This document shows, in pieces, positions 7,266-21,100 of a DNA stretch of 64,000 nt (positions are counted from its first letter, which is position 1; each line of letters starts with the position of its first letter). This DNA is from Limanda limanda (taxonomy: Eukaryota; Chordata; Actinopteri; Pleuronectiformes; Pleuronectidae). The stretch is taken from the NCBI RefSeq assembly GCF_963576545.1, contig NC_083639.1, positions 18,109,118 through 18,173,117 on the forward strand, in the 5' to 3' direction. Position numbers and translations under genes: made by a program. Under the pieces are notes generated by a model. It worked only from the letters and a program-made list of their open reading frames with translations, made no database searches and was not told the DNA's origin.

Positions 7266-10200
7266 TATATGTTTTAAATAGACATTAAAATATTAAAAAT
7301 ATTCACAATATATATTTAACTTAAAAAAAAGATAATATCATGATACCTCTAGCTTCTTAGCTATTCAAACAAAATAGGTCTTGTGGCTGAAACTTGTTAT
7401 CCCTTAATTACCTCATTAGCATTTCATATATCTGCCTGCAGGTTTTTCTTGCTAACAGATTTAAGTTTAACCGTGTACGTGTTTCAAATACTATTTAGCC
7501 TATAAAGACACAGACTATATCGGGCTTAACAGGCAACTGAATCTTACTTAGTGCATATCTGACCTGTTCTTAGTGTTCCTGGTGTTTCTCACCCAGCTGG
7601 TATTAATGTAAACTTTATAAATGGAGAGACAGTTCTTCCATGTGCGAGTCTAACAGTGTTGGGTACAGTGTTGACGAGAAGAGACACAAGAAGCAATATT
7701 ATGATGAAGTAAAATCCAGTGGCATATTAGCTTTGTGTTGCCACCTACAACCTTGTGTACTGTTACTGTAGCATAGGCCTGGTATTTATATGTTTAGGTA
7801 CGACATCCTCACATTTGCTTAATTTCTTTGAAGTGTAGTGATTGTTCTGTATATATATATTGGATCACATTTCTCAAGGTTCTGGAACCAATCTGACGTC
7901 ACTCGATTGTATTTCTGACACAATGTCTTTGAGAGAGTTTGATGAATTAAAATATTTATTTGTTTATAGATTTGTTCTCATGCTTTGGATATAGACTAAT
8001 ACGCCATTTTCAGTCTCATAGTCAAGCAGGTTTTTTGTAGCTGCTGTGTAAATTAACTGGTGTCACTCGTCTGTGTTGCGGATGTCCACTAGAGGTCAGT
8101 GTTTGTTGAAAGTTCCCAGCAGCCCCACTGATCTGCTCCTGAAGATGGTCTCAACTTCCCTCTTCTCCTCTTTCATCGGCCCTGCATTCAGACATCTGTG
8201 AGGAGCAAATAACTGCGTTTTCAATTAAATGACCTGAAGAATCAGTCAACACAGACAAAACAATCTGTCAAATAGACCAAACAAAATCTCACCAGCTGAC
8301 AGTGGCAACTCCCAGTGCTGCCTACAGTCGCACACACAACAAGCGCACATCCCCCTCAACAAAAACCAGAGTCAAATAAAACCAGAGGGAGGAACGCATC
8401 ATAAAGTTTTCTCTTTTTTCTTGCTGCCAAGAACAAACGTCAGTCCCCGCATGGTGGGGCCTTTGATATATAGAGAGAGTGAGCCCAGCTTATCTTGTCA
8501 AAATGTGTGTGTTTGTGTGTATGGCCAGGTTTTGCAGGATAGAGCCAACAGGATACACAGTAGAGTCAAGACAGCCATAATCCCCTCTTCCTCTGCATCC
8601 CTTTCTCTCTGTGTCTCCTGGGCCCTGTTGTATTATGTGGGCTATAGAAAAGGGTGCAGACTGCTACTGTCACTTGTGCGACCATCTCAAGGCTGGAGAG
8701 CTCAGGAGAGCTCAGGGGAGCCAGGCTCACACTTTTGAAGTGTAGCTCGCAGACATTAACATTCATCTTCTCCTTTCCTTCCTCTGTAGTGATTCTTTGT
8801 GTGGACTTCAAAACAAGCACAGAGCGATAAGGCAGCCGATGCGGGTTGATCATGATGCAGGGAGTGTGTGTGATTTATGTGTGCCGGTATGCTGCATGTG
8901 TTATATGGCAGCCTCATCAGAACATGAATAACCAATGCTTGACTGCTGAAGTTTGGAGAGAGGAAAAGCAATCTGCGAGATTGGCCGCCTGAACAACACT
9001 TTTTGAAAGTGGTAGGCTAATTATTTCCATTGCTATGTGATGATGGCAGACCCTCAAATAAACATAAATAAGTGCTGGAGCTGAACTGGGAGCTCTTGGA
9101 TTCTGTTCCAGTAGGATCTGGCATAAGAGGCCTCCTTTGAAAACCCTTATAGAAACACTGACTGTAGACTCTCATCATATATACAGCCGTAAATAGCTCA
9201 AATGACAAGAAATAGAGGTCTTTTTGGACATACTGAGCATTATAAGCTTATCTTTTGATGTTGATATTACCCTCATGAACTCAACAAATCCATGCTGAAT
9301 ACTGTCTGAGTCAGTTATCATTATAATTTCATCTTCAGTCCATCCATCCTCTGCTGAAAAGTGTCATGGGGACATTACAGGAAAGTGTATCGAGAGTCTT
9401 TGGGACACATATTTTAAACAACATCTCAGTTGAAGATTTGCACTGCATCCTCAGGCTGTTCTGTAAACATACTAAAAATGGACATGAGGGAATGAGAATA
9501 TGGGCAATTAATACAACCTTGCACTTTCAGCATCAAACTATTCATGTATGCTACAGAAAAATCGTGCAACATTATATAACTACATATTCTTTGGACCTTA
9601 ATGTTTTGTAATGATGACATGGAGAGGAAAATATTTTTGTAGTGGTTTCAACCCTAATTGGTGCATCCAGTCCTCCTTGCCCTGAGCGTCTCTTGCTAGA
9701 TTTCATTTTATTTCCTCCTGTGTGCTGAGATGATTTCCTTTGACCATACACAACACACTGCTTCCCAATAATAATTAGGTTAAAGTAGGTCTCACTTAAT
9801 GAGCATGGCAATGCCCTTCACAGTTTATAGTTGAGAGCACTATTTGCACATTTAATTGTTGTAACAGCTCAAAGCCTTTTCCATGAAGTTCAATAAAAAC
9901 CATAAAATGCTTAAAAATTTAAAGATGTCTTAAATAGTGTATGCTATGTTAAAGGCTGTTGTGTTCACAGCCCAGAGGGAATAGCTTGGAGAACAAATGG
10001 TCGACTAAGCATGGAGGTATTAAACCCTTTAAACCATTTGTGAACTAGCAATAAAATATTTTAATCAATTCCAGACAGAAAGCCATAGCCAATACACTAA
10101 AACAGGTGTGAGGTGCTTTATCTTATTTGTTTTTATGGAAATTCTTAAAGCTCTGGACTCGTGTGAGTCTGGAAGTTGTGCAGAGAAGAAAATCATCATT

Positions 10201-12127
10201 ATTTATTTTGCATATGAAAGCATTTTTACTGGCATAGGTAAAATGCTTTTATTTATTATTTTTATGTATGATATATATATATATATACTTTTAATAATTG
10301 TCTATGATGAGACTTGAGGTGATTGCTCTAGGCTGAGACTATAATAATACTTTAATAATATAACTATAATAACTATATTTTTGATAATGACTTATTATTT
10401 ATAATATTTTCAAATAGTCTATATTCGTCCAAACAATATTTATTTATCCTTAAGACAATTGAAAGTAGCCTATTGGTGTACGGAAGTACACACTGTGTTG
10501 GCTCCATAGTAAAATGAATCAGAAAGAGTGGACTGGGAATGGATCCCTGTGGAGCACCATACTGAAAGCAGAATCTTGATTTAAATGTTGGGTTTTTATC
10601 TCGATAAGATTAAGTAAAACAAATGTAATCTCTTGCCTGAAAGGTCTTTACCATTATAAATTCACCTGTACTACTGACTTGTTTGTTGACTACACAAGAG
10701 ACCCACAGTAGTGATCTTGCCAGTAACCTGACAGCATAGATGTGAGAATCGATCAGCAGCCTCAAACTCAAAGAAGTCATGCCCGGCTCTGCTGAACGGA
10801 TCCCTAGCAAATGAGAAGAATGCAAATTGTTGCTAGGCACATGTCAGTTCTGTATCTGAAGGATAAACTTGACTCCCTTGAGAGTTCCGGCCTGCATCTT
10901 TAATTCAAGCCATTAATAATATACACATCTTTTTTCCCCTCTCTGAGAAGAGAATTCCAAATTTTTTACTCCCCAGGCCGTGTTGACAACAGAGAGGAGA
11001 TGCGCTCTGTCAAGCTGATATCGGTCCAGTATGAGAGCTTGAAATATAGTGATGTTAAAAGCTATTGATTTCGCAGCATCTTGCCTGACTTGTTTTACCT
11101 AGGGGGTAGAGTATGAGGTCAAGGCATACTGTTAATGTGTTTAATCTGGGGGGACTTTGCATAGACTTAAAGAAGGTGAGAAGAAAGTTTCCAAACTAAC
11201 TTTGTCCACCACAGCCAAAGAGAAAATTGTAAACAAGTTCAGTCTGATCCGAATTTCAACAAATTTATCTCCACCATGTTGTTATCAATCCGTTGTACTG
11301 GTTGTAAATATATCATACCTTAGGGGGAAATGTTCCACGCCCCTTCAGCAGTTGTAAACTCACCTCATTACAAATCCCAAATAATTGAAAGCAAGACTGG
11401 ATCACACTCTTCTTCTTAACTCTGATGCACTTGGTTTGGGACTTACAGCTTGGTCAGGATCTAAAACGAAGGACGGTATAATGATTTCCTGCCACCATTA
11501 ATCTTTATCAAGCTGTGCCACGCTTCTAGGTTGTCCCTAGATAGTAGTAAATTGTAAACAGGAGCGTGAAGAAAAGAGTCCTTGAGGCCCATTCACACCT
11601 CTGTGCCAGGGTGCACAGTGTATTAATTCAGTGAAGGGTGAACTGTGTGTTAAATTGGTCAGATGTCTTCACAGAATACAGATCTGACTGAGAGATGCAT
11701 TCTGGCAGGGGTTACTCTGACTATTTTGGTTGCACCAACAATAAACATACTTCTTTAATAGTTTCATACCACGTGTATTAAAAGCAACGCCACTAAGCAA
11801 GAAAAGAAAACCATGATTTCATTTGAACTGTTTACATGTTGAATGTAAAATGTTATAAATGCTATAAAGCCCAGTATGCCTTGGGGTGTGGATACTGTGT
11901 GATCAACAGCTACCGTTCACCTCGCAGGTGTAGGTGGGAACGCCATAGCCTCAAGCTCTCCAAATATGGTTACTTCACAAATCAAGGATGGCGCCGGTCA
12001 AACTCACCATTTTCGCAGCACACAAACCAATAGGTGGTTGCCACTTTGTCAGTGGCCACTCTGCTCTCAAAGATAAATCTATCAACAAAAAATTACAGAA
12101 ATCTCTGTCTGTCTATCTCAGACAGTC
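7266..12127. other. Intergenic DNA, no gene supported
   Basis: AT-rich unique-looking sequence downstream of the kinase gene. ORFs here are short and shadow-like. It contains a CTCF-like motif near 8090, poly-A signals and AT-rich low-complexity at about 10,260-10,440. I see no splice-paired coding exon. Confidence 0.5.
8086..8101 (+). promoter_or_regulatory. CTCF-like motif
   Basis: CCACTAGAGGTCAGTG matches the CTCF core CCACYAGRKGGCAG except at one G position. It lies 1.2 kb beyond the kinase stop codon, where an insulator would be plausible. Single motif matches are frequent by chance, so this is only a candidate. Confidence 0.3.
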
Positions 12128-12243
12128 CTCTTACCATAAGGTCGGTGGTTTGATTCCAGTCCTCCCCACTCTGCAAGTGTCCTTGAGCAAGATGCTGAAC
12201 CATTGGCCTTTCTTATAGAGAAAGTGCTGCACATTCTGCTCTA
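12128..12243 (+). repeat. tRNA-like teleost repeat (family A, copy 1)
   Basis: GTCGGTGGTTTGATTCCAGTCC (B-box-like) is followed by AAGTGTCCTTGAGCAAGATGCTGAAC. This order marks a fish repeat found four times in the window, all on the plus strand. Confidence 0.6.
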
Positions 12244-15104
12244 ACACAGCAAACAGGGAGGTTTAGTGTGGGCACTACACTAGTTGAAAGTAAATAATAT
12301 TGTAAAAATGCAACTTTATGAGACCTCAAACAACATAATATAATATCAAGCGCTTAACTTGCAGGTAGAATAATAATAAAAAAATGAAATCATGCACAAT
12401 ATATAGACGGATATATAAATATAAACACTACTTCTGCCGTGCAACAGTCATAGAAGCTGTGTCTTGATTTATTGAGGACAGTTAAGTTTGCATTGACAGG
12501 ATTCTAGTAAATGAGGGTTTATATTATGATTCTGCTGCCTGTGGCATCCACAGGAAACAAGCCCAACAACAGCTGCTGGAAGGAACCCGCAATGCAAAAC
12601 CATTCACCTAGAAGTCTTTCACTCAGCATATAACTTATTGATTAATCATGTTTTAAATAACAGGCCAATGGATGGCCTGTGTTAACGTAAAGAAGCTGTG
12701 CTTCAGAAAAGGCCGGTGTTTTTATGAGCACAGCAGCTCACATCTTGAGGAGGCATGTTTTCAACAGTAATTTTTCTGAGCCAGTCTGATCACCAACTGC
12801 ACAAAAATAATGTGAGTACAGTCTAAGAAAACCTGCAGAGCTGTCTGCACCGGTAGGCCTATAACATCTGGGATTGCAGTTCTACAAACTAGACTAAGCT
12901 GAGATAACATGGTTTCTTGTACGAGAAGGTAAGAAAATATAATCTGCACCCAATCATTGTTTCTCCCAGTCACATCTATCACCACCCCAATGGAAATGTA
13001 ATGCAAGCATGACAAAGTAATGAATACTCCCAAACATTGATTTGATCTGATCTTGATTAGAGTTTCCTCCTCCTCTCCATTAGGCACTTCATACAATATT
13101 CAAACTGGTATTACAGCTGTCCCTCGAAGAAGACATTACTGTGAGGATTATTGAAAGAAAACGTGGCTGTGATCAGTGATGTCTATAAACAGATTGAGGA
13201 ACTCGTCCTTAACGGATTCCACGCCTGTAGGGTTGTTAGGAAGTGGAGCAGGATGTTTTCAGCAGTCAGTATGTCATAGGAAAAAATCCAAAACCTAGCA
13301 GATCATAATGTCTTGATAGACTGTTAATCAAAGTTAAATCTATATATTTTATATTTAAGGCTTTTCTGAGGGTAAAGAAGCTTCTTATTATGAGTTATAC
13401 AGCCATGGTGAAGTTATCAAAGTGGATTTCAGTGCAGTGAACTATGATCATAGGTGAACATCCTGCTGGGCCAGATAAACTAAGTCAACAGTCTGAGTTA
13501 AAAGTGCTATTCTATGTATTTACTGCTTAAGGAGTGGAACATAAGGCACTGCTGAAAACAACATACACCTCTGCAAATAAATGTTGGGAAAGTTTGGGCA
13601 TAATACATCACAGCCTTCGCAACATATTGAATTAATGATACCTTGCCCAAAGCAGAGGATGTTTGGAGAGTTCTATTTTCAACAATGTGAAAGCACCTCG
13701 ACTTTGGTTTGGATGAGGCATGCTCAGCTATACACCTCATTTGGTTGCTTTATCCTTAAGGCACAGTAACAGATTCTGATTCTGATTATTTTAATGTTAT
13801 TATTATTATTATAAACTTATCATTCAAGACAAAGCGGTGCAGTAAAAAAAAAAAAACACAACCTCAAACAGTAACGAATTGATCAACTTGAAGGATATTT
13901 AAGCCTTTGATTCTCCACAGTTTCTGTCTGCCAGCGTTTTACCCCATTACACTCATCACAGGTTCAAAAATAGTTCAATCTTTCCCCTCATACTAAAATG
14001 TATTCTTTTCATTAGTTAGTCCATTGAATTGTTATGCCCCATGGTTGCAGCTGCACATTTAATGTGATACAGTGCTGTATCCAGAATTCATCAGTATTAA
14101 TTCCTCCCTTAAACCTCGGAAGACGCCCCGTTAGTAGCATCTAAACCAAAGTATACGAGCTCAGTACGAAGATGGACTGCATCCAGAAATATTCCCTGTG
14201 TTAAACATTTAGCCATTCAATATATCATCAATGTTTATTTTTTTATTTTTTTAAAAATAACCTCAATGTTCTTTGTTCGGGCATCAATAGGAATGAGTCA
14301 CCAAGAATAGCCTCCGATGGGACAATAGTCTGGTGCGAGCAACCGGAGGCAGAGCTCAATTATAGCAGGCTTTGTGTAAGTTCTATTGCTTCAGTCTTGT
14401 ATTTCTTCGGTGCATAGCAAAATTACTGATAAACCCATCTTCTCTGGACATCTGTGTCACTAATTTGTGCCTTGGGGTGTCCAGGGTGATAACACCGCAA
14501 CACAATGGCAGGCGAGAGCGAACACATTTTGCTCATCTGTATCATTGTCACACTTGGTAATGGAAGTTCTCAGCTATTGTGCCTCTTTACTTACTTTGAT
14601 GGAATTTTTCTTTTCACTGCAGATCCTCTATCTTAAACTGATGATGTGATAGAGAGGCCAATTTCCTCAAGTAATCATATTATCACAGCAGTTTATCAGT
14701 GACAGCGGGGTGCATGTGTAAAGCTATTAGGCCGGTTTAGGATTATTGCAGAGGATTCAGCCTCTCGGCGATGGCTTATTTAAGCTGGTAGTGAGGATCA
14801 GGAATTGGGTTACATTATTAGCTGCACATAGACGCACTGCACAATGCACTGAGTGAAATGGTCTGAAAAGTAAAGTAAATTGAATTGTAGCCTGTGAAAG
14901 TATATGAATTTTGCATGTGGAGAAAAGAGTGAAAAGATAACATTCAGTTAACATTTATACTTAAGTACAAATTTGAGATACTGAGATTTAAAATTAGTAT
15001 AATTTCTAATTTGACAGATTTACTTACGGGAGATGGACCAAACTAAATGGTCAAAGCACACTTAAATCGATTTTTCTAAAAGTTGGATCTGACATTTAAG
15101 TTGG
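12244..15104. other. Intergenic DNA, no gene supported
   Basis: Mostly unique sequence with a short A-run near 13,843 and (ATT)n near 13,795. Two mixed-composition stretches, 14,270-14,360 and 14,735-14,860, lack recognisable repeats and could be conserved non-coding DNA, but this is untested. Confidence 0.45.
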
Positions 15105-15271
15105 GCTCGATGGTCCGATGCCCTGCTTGTCATGCTGGCAGTGTGTGAAATAGATAGATGAATGGTGGACATATAGAAGCAGTGTGTGAATGTGTGTGTG
15201 AATGTCAAAAGCACTGTAAAGTACTGTGGTCTTTAAGACTAGCAAAGTGTTATATAAATGCACTTTTACTT
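15105..15271 (+). repeat. tRNA-like teleost repeat (family A, copy 2)
   Basis: The 3' half of the family: GTGTGTGAATG steps, CACTGTAAAGTACTGTGGTC, then TTATATAAATGCACTTTTAC. It matches the AAGTGCTTTATAAAA-type end of the copy at 28,983-29,215. Confidence 0.55.
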
Positions 15272-18200
15272 TTAAAATGTGTATATGTATATGTAAGTTT
15301 TTGCTTTTGCTACATAGCCACCGTTAGCTTTAACAGATGATTAGTTACAATTCTGACAGAAACTTTTATCAGTTTAGCATCACACTTCTTCTTTAGTCTC
15401 TCCAGGGATCTCAAGAAATGCTTATCTCAACTTTTCTTCCATTTCACTTCTCTTCTTTTACTCATGTTATCATGCAAACCAGCTAGTCTCGTCCATGTAG
15501 CTTCCTTTCTGCCCCAAAGAAGCAGCGCTGCTTAAAACCTCTTGTCTCGTTCACACAATTATGGCACCATCACCCACTCCCTGCAAGACACCACATTCAG
15601 TGGCAGAGGGCACTTAGATATAACACCTTCAATACTTTAACCTGCAATAGCAGATTCTTAATAGATTTTCTTGAAGGCAGCAGAAACTACTTTTAAACAC
15701 ATCACTGACAAACAATATTATGCATCTTTAGAATAGAAAGCTGTTTTACATATCAAGGTCTGTTACCAGCTCTCTGGGAATTTTAAACCATCCATGTTGA
15801 GTCTACAGGAATGGCTGAAAAATGTGGCAGCCAAAAGGCAAGTGAAACACTAAAGTGAAACAACCTAAAATTCCTTTCATTTAGCAAACATTTAGCAAAG
15901 AGGTAAGTTTTTTCTTACTCTCTAGATGTGTATGTGTCTTTACATCTGAATCAGTCCTCTGTTTCAGGCCAGTGGTGCGAATATTAAACATCTTTGGAAG
16001 TGTGAATAATACTCTTCTGAGTCAGCATTGCAACACATTTCCACGTTTCTCTCTAATCACAAGAGCTTTTAACCAGAACCAACTGTATTCTCATGCATGG
16101 AAACTAAAGCTGTCCTCTCTTCAAACCTCACACATGGGATCTTTTGACAATGAGGAACTATTCCCTATTTATGCTGCCATTTAATGTATGTAGGTCCACA
16201 GGTATTCAATATTTCAGAGGTCACGTCTCAACAAGTTCCCATTTATCATCAGGTTCAGCATATGTCTTTTTCCTGCTGAGCTGACTCGTTGACAAGCAGC
16301 GGATACGAGCCTCCTAAAGAAAGCATCAATCATGCAAATCTTCTCCTGGGACTGACCTGTCTTTTAGCACACTCTGCTCACTCGCCATAATCAATAACCT
16401 ACCAATGAGTGCCACATCAAGAGGCAGCAATCTCACTGCTTTTTTTTTTTTTTTTTTTTACAAGAGTGTGTTATGGCAGCATCATGCTGACATTCTCACT
16501 CGCTCCAGCATCCATTTTTAATCATGGTATCTGGCCTTGCTGCTGCTCGTCAAGTGCCTCAGCCTCCTGTCAGAGTGTGGGCTTGCAGAGAGGGATAAGA
16601 GCTCTTACTGCAGCTATGTGGAAATAGATGTGCTGGTACAACTGCCTACCTCTCCTGGACCATCTGTGGAGTGGCAGTGCTGGGTGACTCTTACATAAGG
16701 CCTTCACAACAGGCCCTCTTCTTTCCCACATTATGCTAACAACTCCTTCAAATAATCTGAATCGCTGTCTCAAAATATCTTTAACTGCATTTTGTTATTC
16801 TGTGTTTCCCGCTTTGAAGTGAACCTGTACTTCACTGGTCAAAGTTTGGTCGTGGTGGTTTTTTCAACAAGTTTTTCATCGAAATGTTTTCTCTGTCATA
16901 CAACAGGCATTCTGTAAGGGGCCTTTTCCATTATTTTAGACTTCTCTGCAGTTGTCTTTGAGTAAATATAAATTCTGCATTTTAAGGGCTGAAGTAGCTG
17001 ACAAGTGTGAAAAAACAATTCACAATTGTGTTTGACGTGAAATAAATGAATACTGTGACATTTTGGGGAAACTACAATAGCAGATATTTTTTGCCACTTT
17101 GGGGCAGTAGTAACAAGCAATGAAAACAACATGACATAATATTATTTTAACAGTAGTAAAAAGGTTCCCTAGCTTGGTGAATCAAAGCCCTATTCTCACT
17201 CTGACTTCATCTCTGTCATATACAAATATTTATATGATTCATTGTCAATATGGAAATATTGATAATTACACCTAAATTTGTCTGATTTCTCCAGTCTGCT
17301 AATCTAATCTCACAACATCGAACCGAGGATGATATTCTGTGTCTATCCCTAAAACAGCAAACACAGTAGTTTCATAAAGGGTTTCATTTTGCTCTGTTAT
17401 TAAAGGTATATGACATGTATCAGTTTCCCACAATAAAGCTAACACAGTACCCTTGTACCCTGACTCCCATCATCTGCTATCACTGAGGCACACCCTAATT
17501 GTTTTTGATACTAAAACAAAGGGTGTCATTGTAGAATGTAATTTTCTTGCATGTGTGTGTACGTGTGTCCCAACATCCATAAAGGTTTACACTCCAGCGT
17601 GATTTCTCTCCCGCCCACAGTGTCTGTTACCAGCTGTTAAACATGCTGGTGGATCTGTAATGATATGGGAAGTCATCTAGTGACTCATTACGCCTGATAA
17701 TTACTGTGCATAGTTGTATATCAGCCAAAGAATATGAGGCCATGTTACACAGCCAATAGCACCCTGGGGTGCAAACACTCTTCTCCCACTAAGGTCCCAT
17801 CTTTCAGCTGATAATGCTTCCGCTCAAACTGTAAAAGTGTAATTTCCGGAGACACCACAGTTAACAAGGGTTGCATACAAATTCAATATCCAGAGTAATA
17901 AGACTATGAATGAGAAAAATAAATGTTTTATTTATGCTCGTACATGAAGGACGTGACTGTGAGAAACTATTAGCGAAGCTAAGAAAGCGTAATATGCGTG
18001 TATTTAATAGCAGCGTATACATGAACAAATCCTCAGACACATTAAGGCTTGATTTAAATGCTGCAGTCTGACAATCCACTGGGAGAGAAGATAGTCAGAA
18101 AATAGAGAGTTTAATTAAGAAAATGTCTTTCAAACATAGGTGTCAGCCATCCAGCAGAAACAAGAGAAGGCAGTGGGAGTCATGGAAACGGCTGATGGAT

Positions 18201-20663
18201 ACGGACAGAATTAATGGTATGTGATAAAAACAGTGACCTGTCAAAAGGCCCTGGTGTGTTTAAATTGCTTTTACCTCCCCAGTGGCGTCACTTTACCGAA
18301 CACTATTTACTATTTACTCGTGACCATATAGTGGAGATGCGCTTTCTGCTCCTTGGAAGCGACCATGCCTGCCTATACACGAGATTATCTATATGAGGCT
18401 TCCACCTCTTAAAGAATTATCGCTTGTCTCCAAAACTAATGAAAACCCGAAACTCTTCAATTCCCACGAGGGCAATTTGCATAATAATTACAACATAGTG
18501 TAGACAGTGGAGGAGGACAGCAAAACAAATCCGTACCAACTGAATAATTATAATTCAACGTACAGCAAAAATAGCTCTGGCTTCTTCCCTAATAGAGACA
18601 AGCCTCCAGAGTTTGTCTGGCTACTTCATTACTACAGCTGTCCACAAGAGTCTGTTTACTCCAGTGATATACTGTTGCACTTATGTTAAGAACTCAGGAG
18701 TCGGATTGAAATAGAATCTTCACATATCAGGCAGCAGTTATCTAAATGCTGGATCCCACACATCCCATAATACAAATTAATCACTTATATTTGTATGCAT
18801 TCTCAGGGGCCCCCTCCAAGCTTGGGGCCTCAGGCCAGAGATTGCTTTGCCTAACCTGTTGCAACGCCCCCTGTTGCCTAGTCCCAGCAGAAAAAACGGT
18901 GAATGAGATCAACACAGCTGTACGAGTTGTGAGTCGACTTGATATGTACATATATTAAAGGGTTTTAAAAATAGACATACTACATCTCTGATCAAAAACA
19001 CAAAAATATTAACCTGTCATGGGTTCAAAGATTTGAGGATTCAAAATGCAAACCCACAACAAAGGAGCAGAAGAAATAATATGAACTGATCAGGCTTGTG
19101 CAAAGAGACAGACTGACAGGTGTAAACTGAAAACACACAAGGGAACAGAAGAAGGTCCAAAAAAACAGAGAACAGCGCATCAGGTACGTAGGACTGAGAA
19201 TCAGACGAACTGACAAAGGAGCACAAAGACAAATACACAAGGGAGGCAGGGATAGGGATGAATACAAGTGAAAACACATGAGACAGACAGTAGCTGTTTC
19301 TCAGTTCAGGGGCCACATCCTTCTGAGGCTGCGTTCTGAGGACTAATTCCATCGCAGCGGCACGATCATTTCAAATGATTATTAAGATGCGTCCAACAAA
19401 TGTGCCCTTTCAACCCCGGATAATGAATGGTCCCAACAAGTGAATCCTTCCCGGCCCAACCTATCCCAGGGTTCATTGCAATTTAGTGAAAAAACATTTA
19501 TGGTGCTGGCAAGCGACAAGGCATCTAATGCTTGATCATCAGGCTTTAAGTGAACCGAACAGCTAACAGTCAACATGTTAAAAAAACAACCTTCTTATCT
19601 TTTTCAACTGCTCTTGTTGCTATAGGGCGGGATGAGCAGGTGACAGTAAATCCTCTGCACACCATTAAAAACACAAGGTCGTGATTTAAAAAAAACAACA
19701 GGAAACCATAAAAGTTCCTTCAGAGAATCTGATAATATCTGCTTCTGTAGGTGCTGCTGCAGCTTCCATATCAGCTATATGTTGGTAACACAATGAATAT
19801 GTCGGTTTAAATTTGGGAAGAAAACTCCTACTATTACATTCAGTATCAACTAATTGAAACTTGTTAACAACATATCCTCACCTCAACAGAAATAGTCCAA
19901 TCACATTGACTCTTCCTCCATTGTAGTTTTCTGTTGCAAGTAATATTTAGGAAACAGGGTTGAGATGGCTGGTGGTCGAATGTGGATCATATGATGTCAG
20001 GTCCATATATTCCAGGTTAGGCTACAATACAACTTGACAACTGAAAAAAAGAGCTGCTGTAAACGTCCGATGTTATCAGCCCTAAAGAATCAGAGGGTGA
20101 CAGCTTCTTTCTGGGAGATCATCATTGTAGAAGCAGAGGTCATGGTTCACCCAGCAGAGACTCACAGCAATATTAGTCTTATTGAATATGTCAGTGCCCA
20201 CATCTGTTCTCTGGTGGTTTTTAAAGGTCAAACTGAGTAAAAAAAAAGAAAAGAAAGACAGGATGTATATACTGTGTGTGTCCTTTGTGGGAACTGAACA
20301 CTTCTAACAGTCAGGTCTAACTGTGAGCTCCAGATTACACCAGATGGTTTCACATGCTTTGCTCATGAACATCACCTACTCGACTGCACAGCAGTACAGA
20401 CAGACACTCCAGGTGCACTTTCCTGGGCGCTGTGTTGGCAGCCTCTGCCGTCTCTGCTGGACTTAATGTTCCAGCTCCACTAACACCTTGATTCACACAG
20501 TCCCACCTCTTATCTCCCACTGAAAACCCTCCTGTCAGTCATCAAGACGGTGAGTAGCTGGGGCACTCGACGACAACAGCCACCTGAAAATCCCACCTCA
20601 TTCCCTCTTATCTTGCTTTGGGATGATTTCTTTTTAGTGTTCTATTTGGTCAGTGATGTGAGC
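15272..20663. other. Intergenic DNA, no gene supported
   Basis: No coding exon is recognised. A poly-T run lies at 16,441-16,459. A purine-rich repeat-like block of CAAAGGAGCA/ACACAAGGGA phrases lies at 19,060-19,280. Possible homeodomain/POU motifs lie at 18,475-18,490. Confidence 0.45.
18475..18490 (+). promoter_or_regulatory. Octamer (POU) and TAATTA homeodomain-like sites
   Basis: ATTTGCATAATAATTA joins a perfect octamer ATTTGCAT to a TAATTA core in 16 bases. Such paired sites are frequent in developmental enhancers. The surrounding 80 bases are not a repeat that I recognise. Confidence 0.3.
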
Positions 20664-20890
20664 TTGGTTTGGTTTGTCAGCAGGGTTACTACTAAACAGA
20701 TTTCCTCGAAACTTGGTGGAAGAAAGGGACATAAGCCAAAGAAAGAAGTCATTTGATTTTGGGGCAGATCCAAACTATGAGAAGGATCCAGGAATGTTTT
20801 TAACACTTTCTTTAACATTGTTAGACTTTGCCTTTTTTATGACATTTTCCCTTATGTCACAAGGAATTTGAATGGTTCTGAATGAAAAAA
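20664..20890 (+). repeat. Teleost interspersed repeat (family C, copy 1)
   Basis: It reads GGTTTGTCAGCAGGGTTACT, then TTTCCTCGAAACTTGGTGGA, then GGATCCAGGAATGTTTTTAAC, ACTTTCTTTAACATTG. I recognise this block order from a repeat that is very common in fish genomes. Confidence 0.7.
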
Positions 20891-21100
20891 TGGTGGCAGC
20901 ATTTGCTTCTTCTCTGCCAAGGAGGTTATTTTTTCACTTTTTTAGTTGGTCTGACAGGGGGAATGTGATAAAACGATTGGACAGATGGGTGGAAGATGTG
21001 ATATGATCCAGATCAGTGGGCTGATCCAGGATTTTTTTACCTCAATTTATTTAACATTGCAAGGGACTGTTGGACGTTGGTGCTTGCGTGCGCTGTTCTG
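20891..21100 (+). repeat. Teleost interspersed repeat (family C, copy 2, tandem)
   Basis: A second, more degraded copy follows directly. It has CTCTGCCAAGGAGGTTATTT, then GGCTGATCCAGGATTTTTTT, then TTTAACATTGCAAGGGACTG, then TTGGTGCTTGCGTGCGCTG. It supplies the 3' part that copy 1 lacks. Confidence 0.6.
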
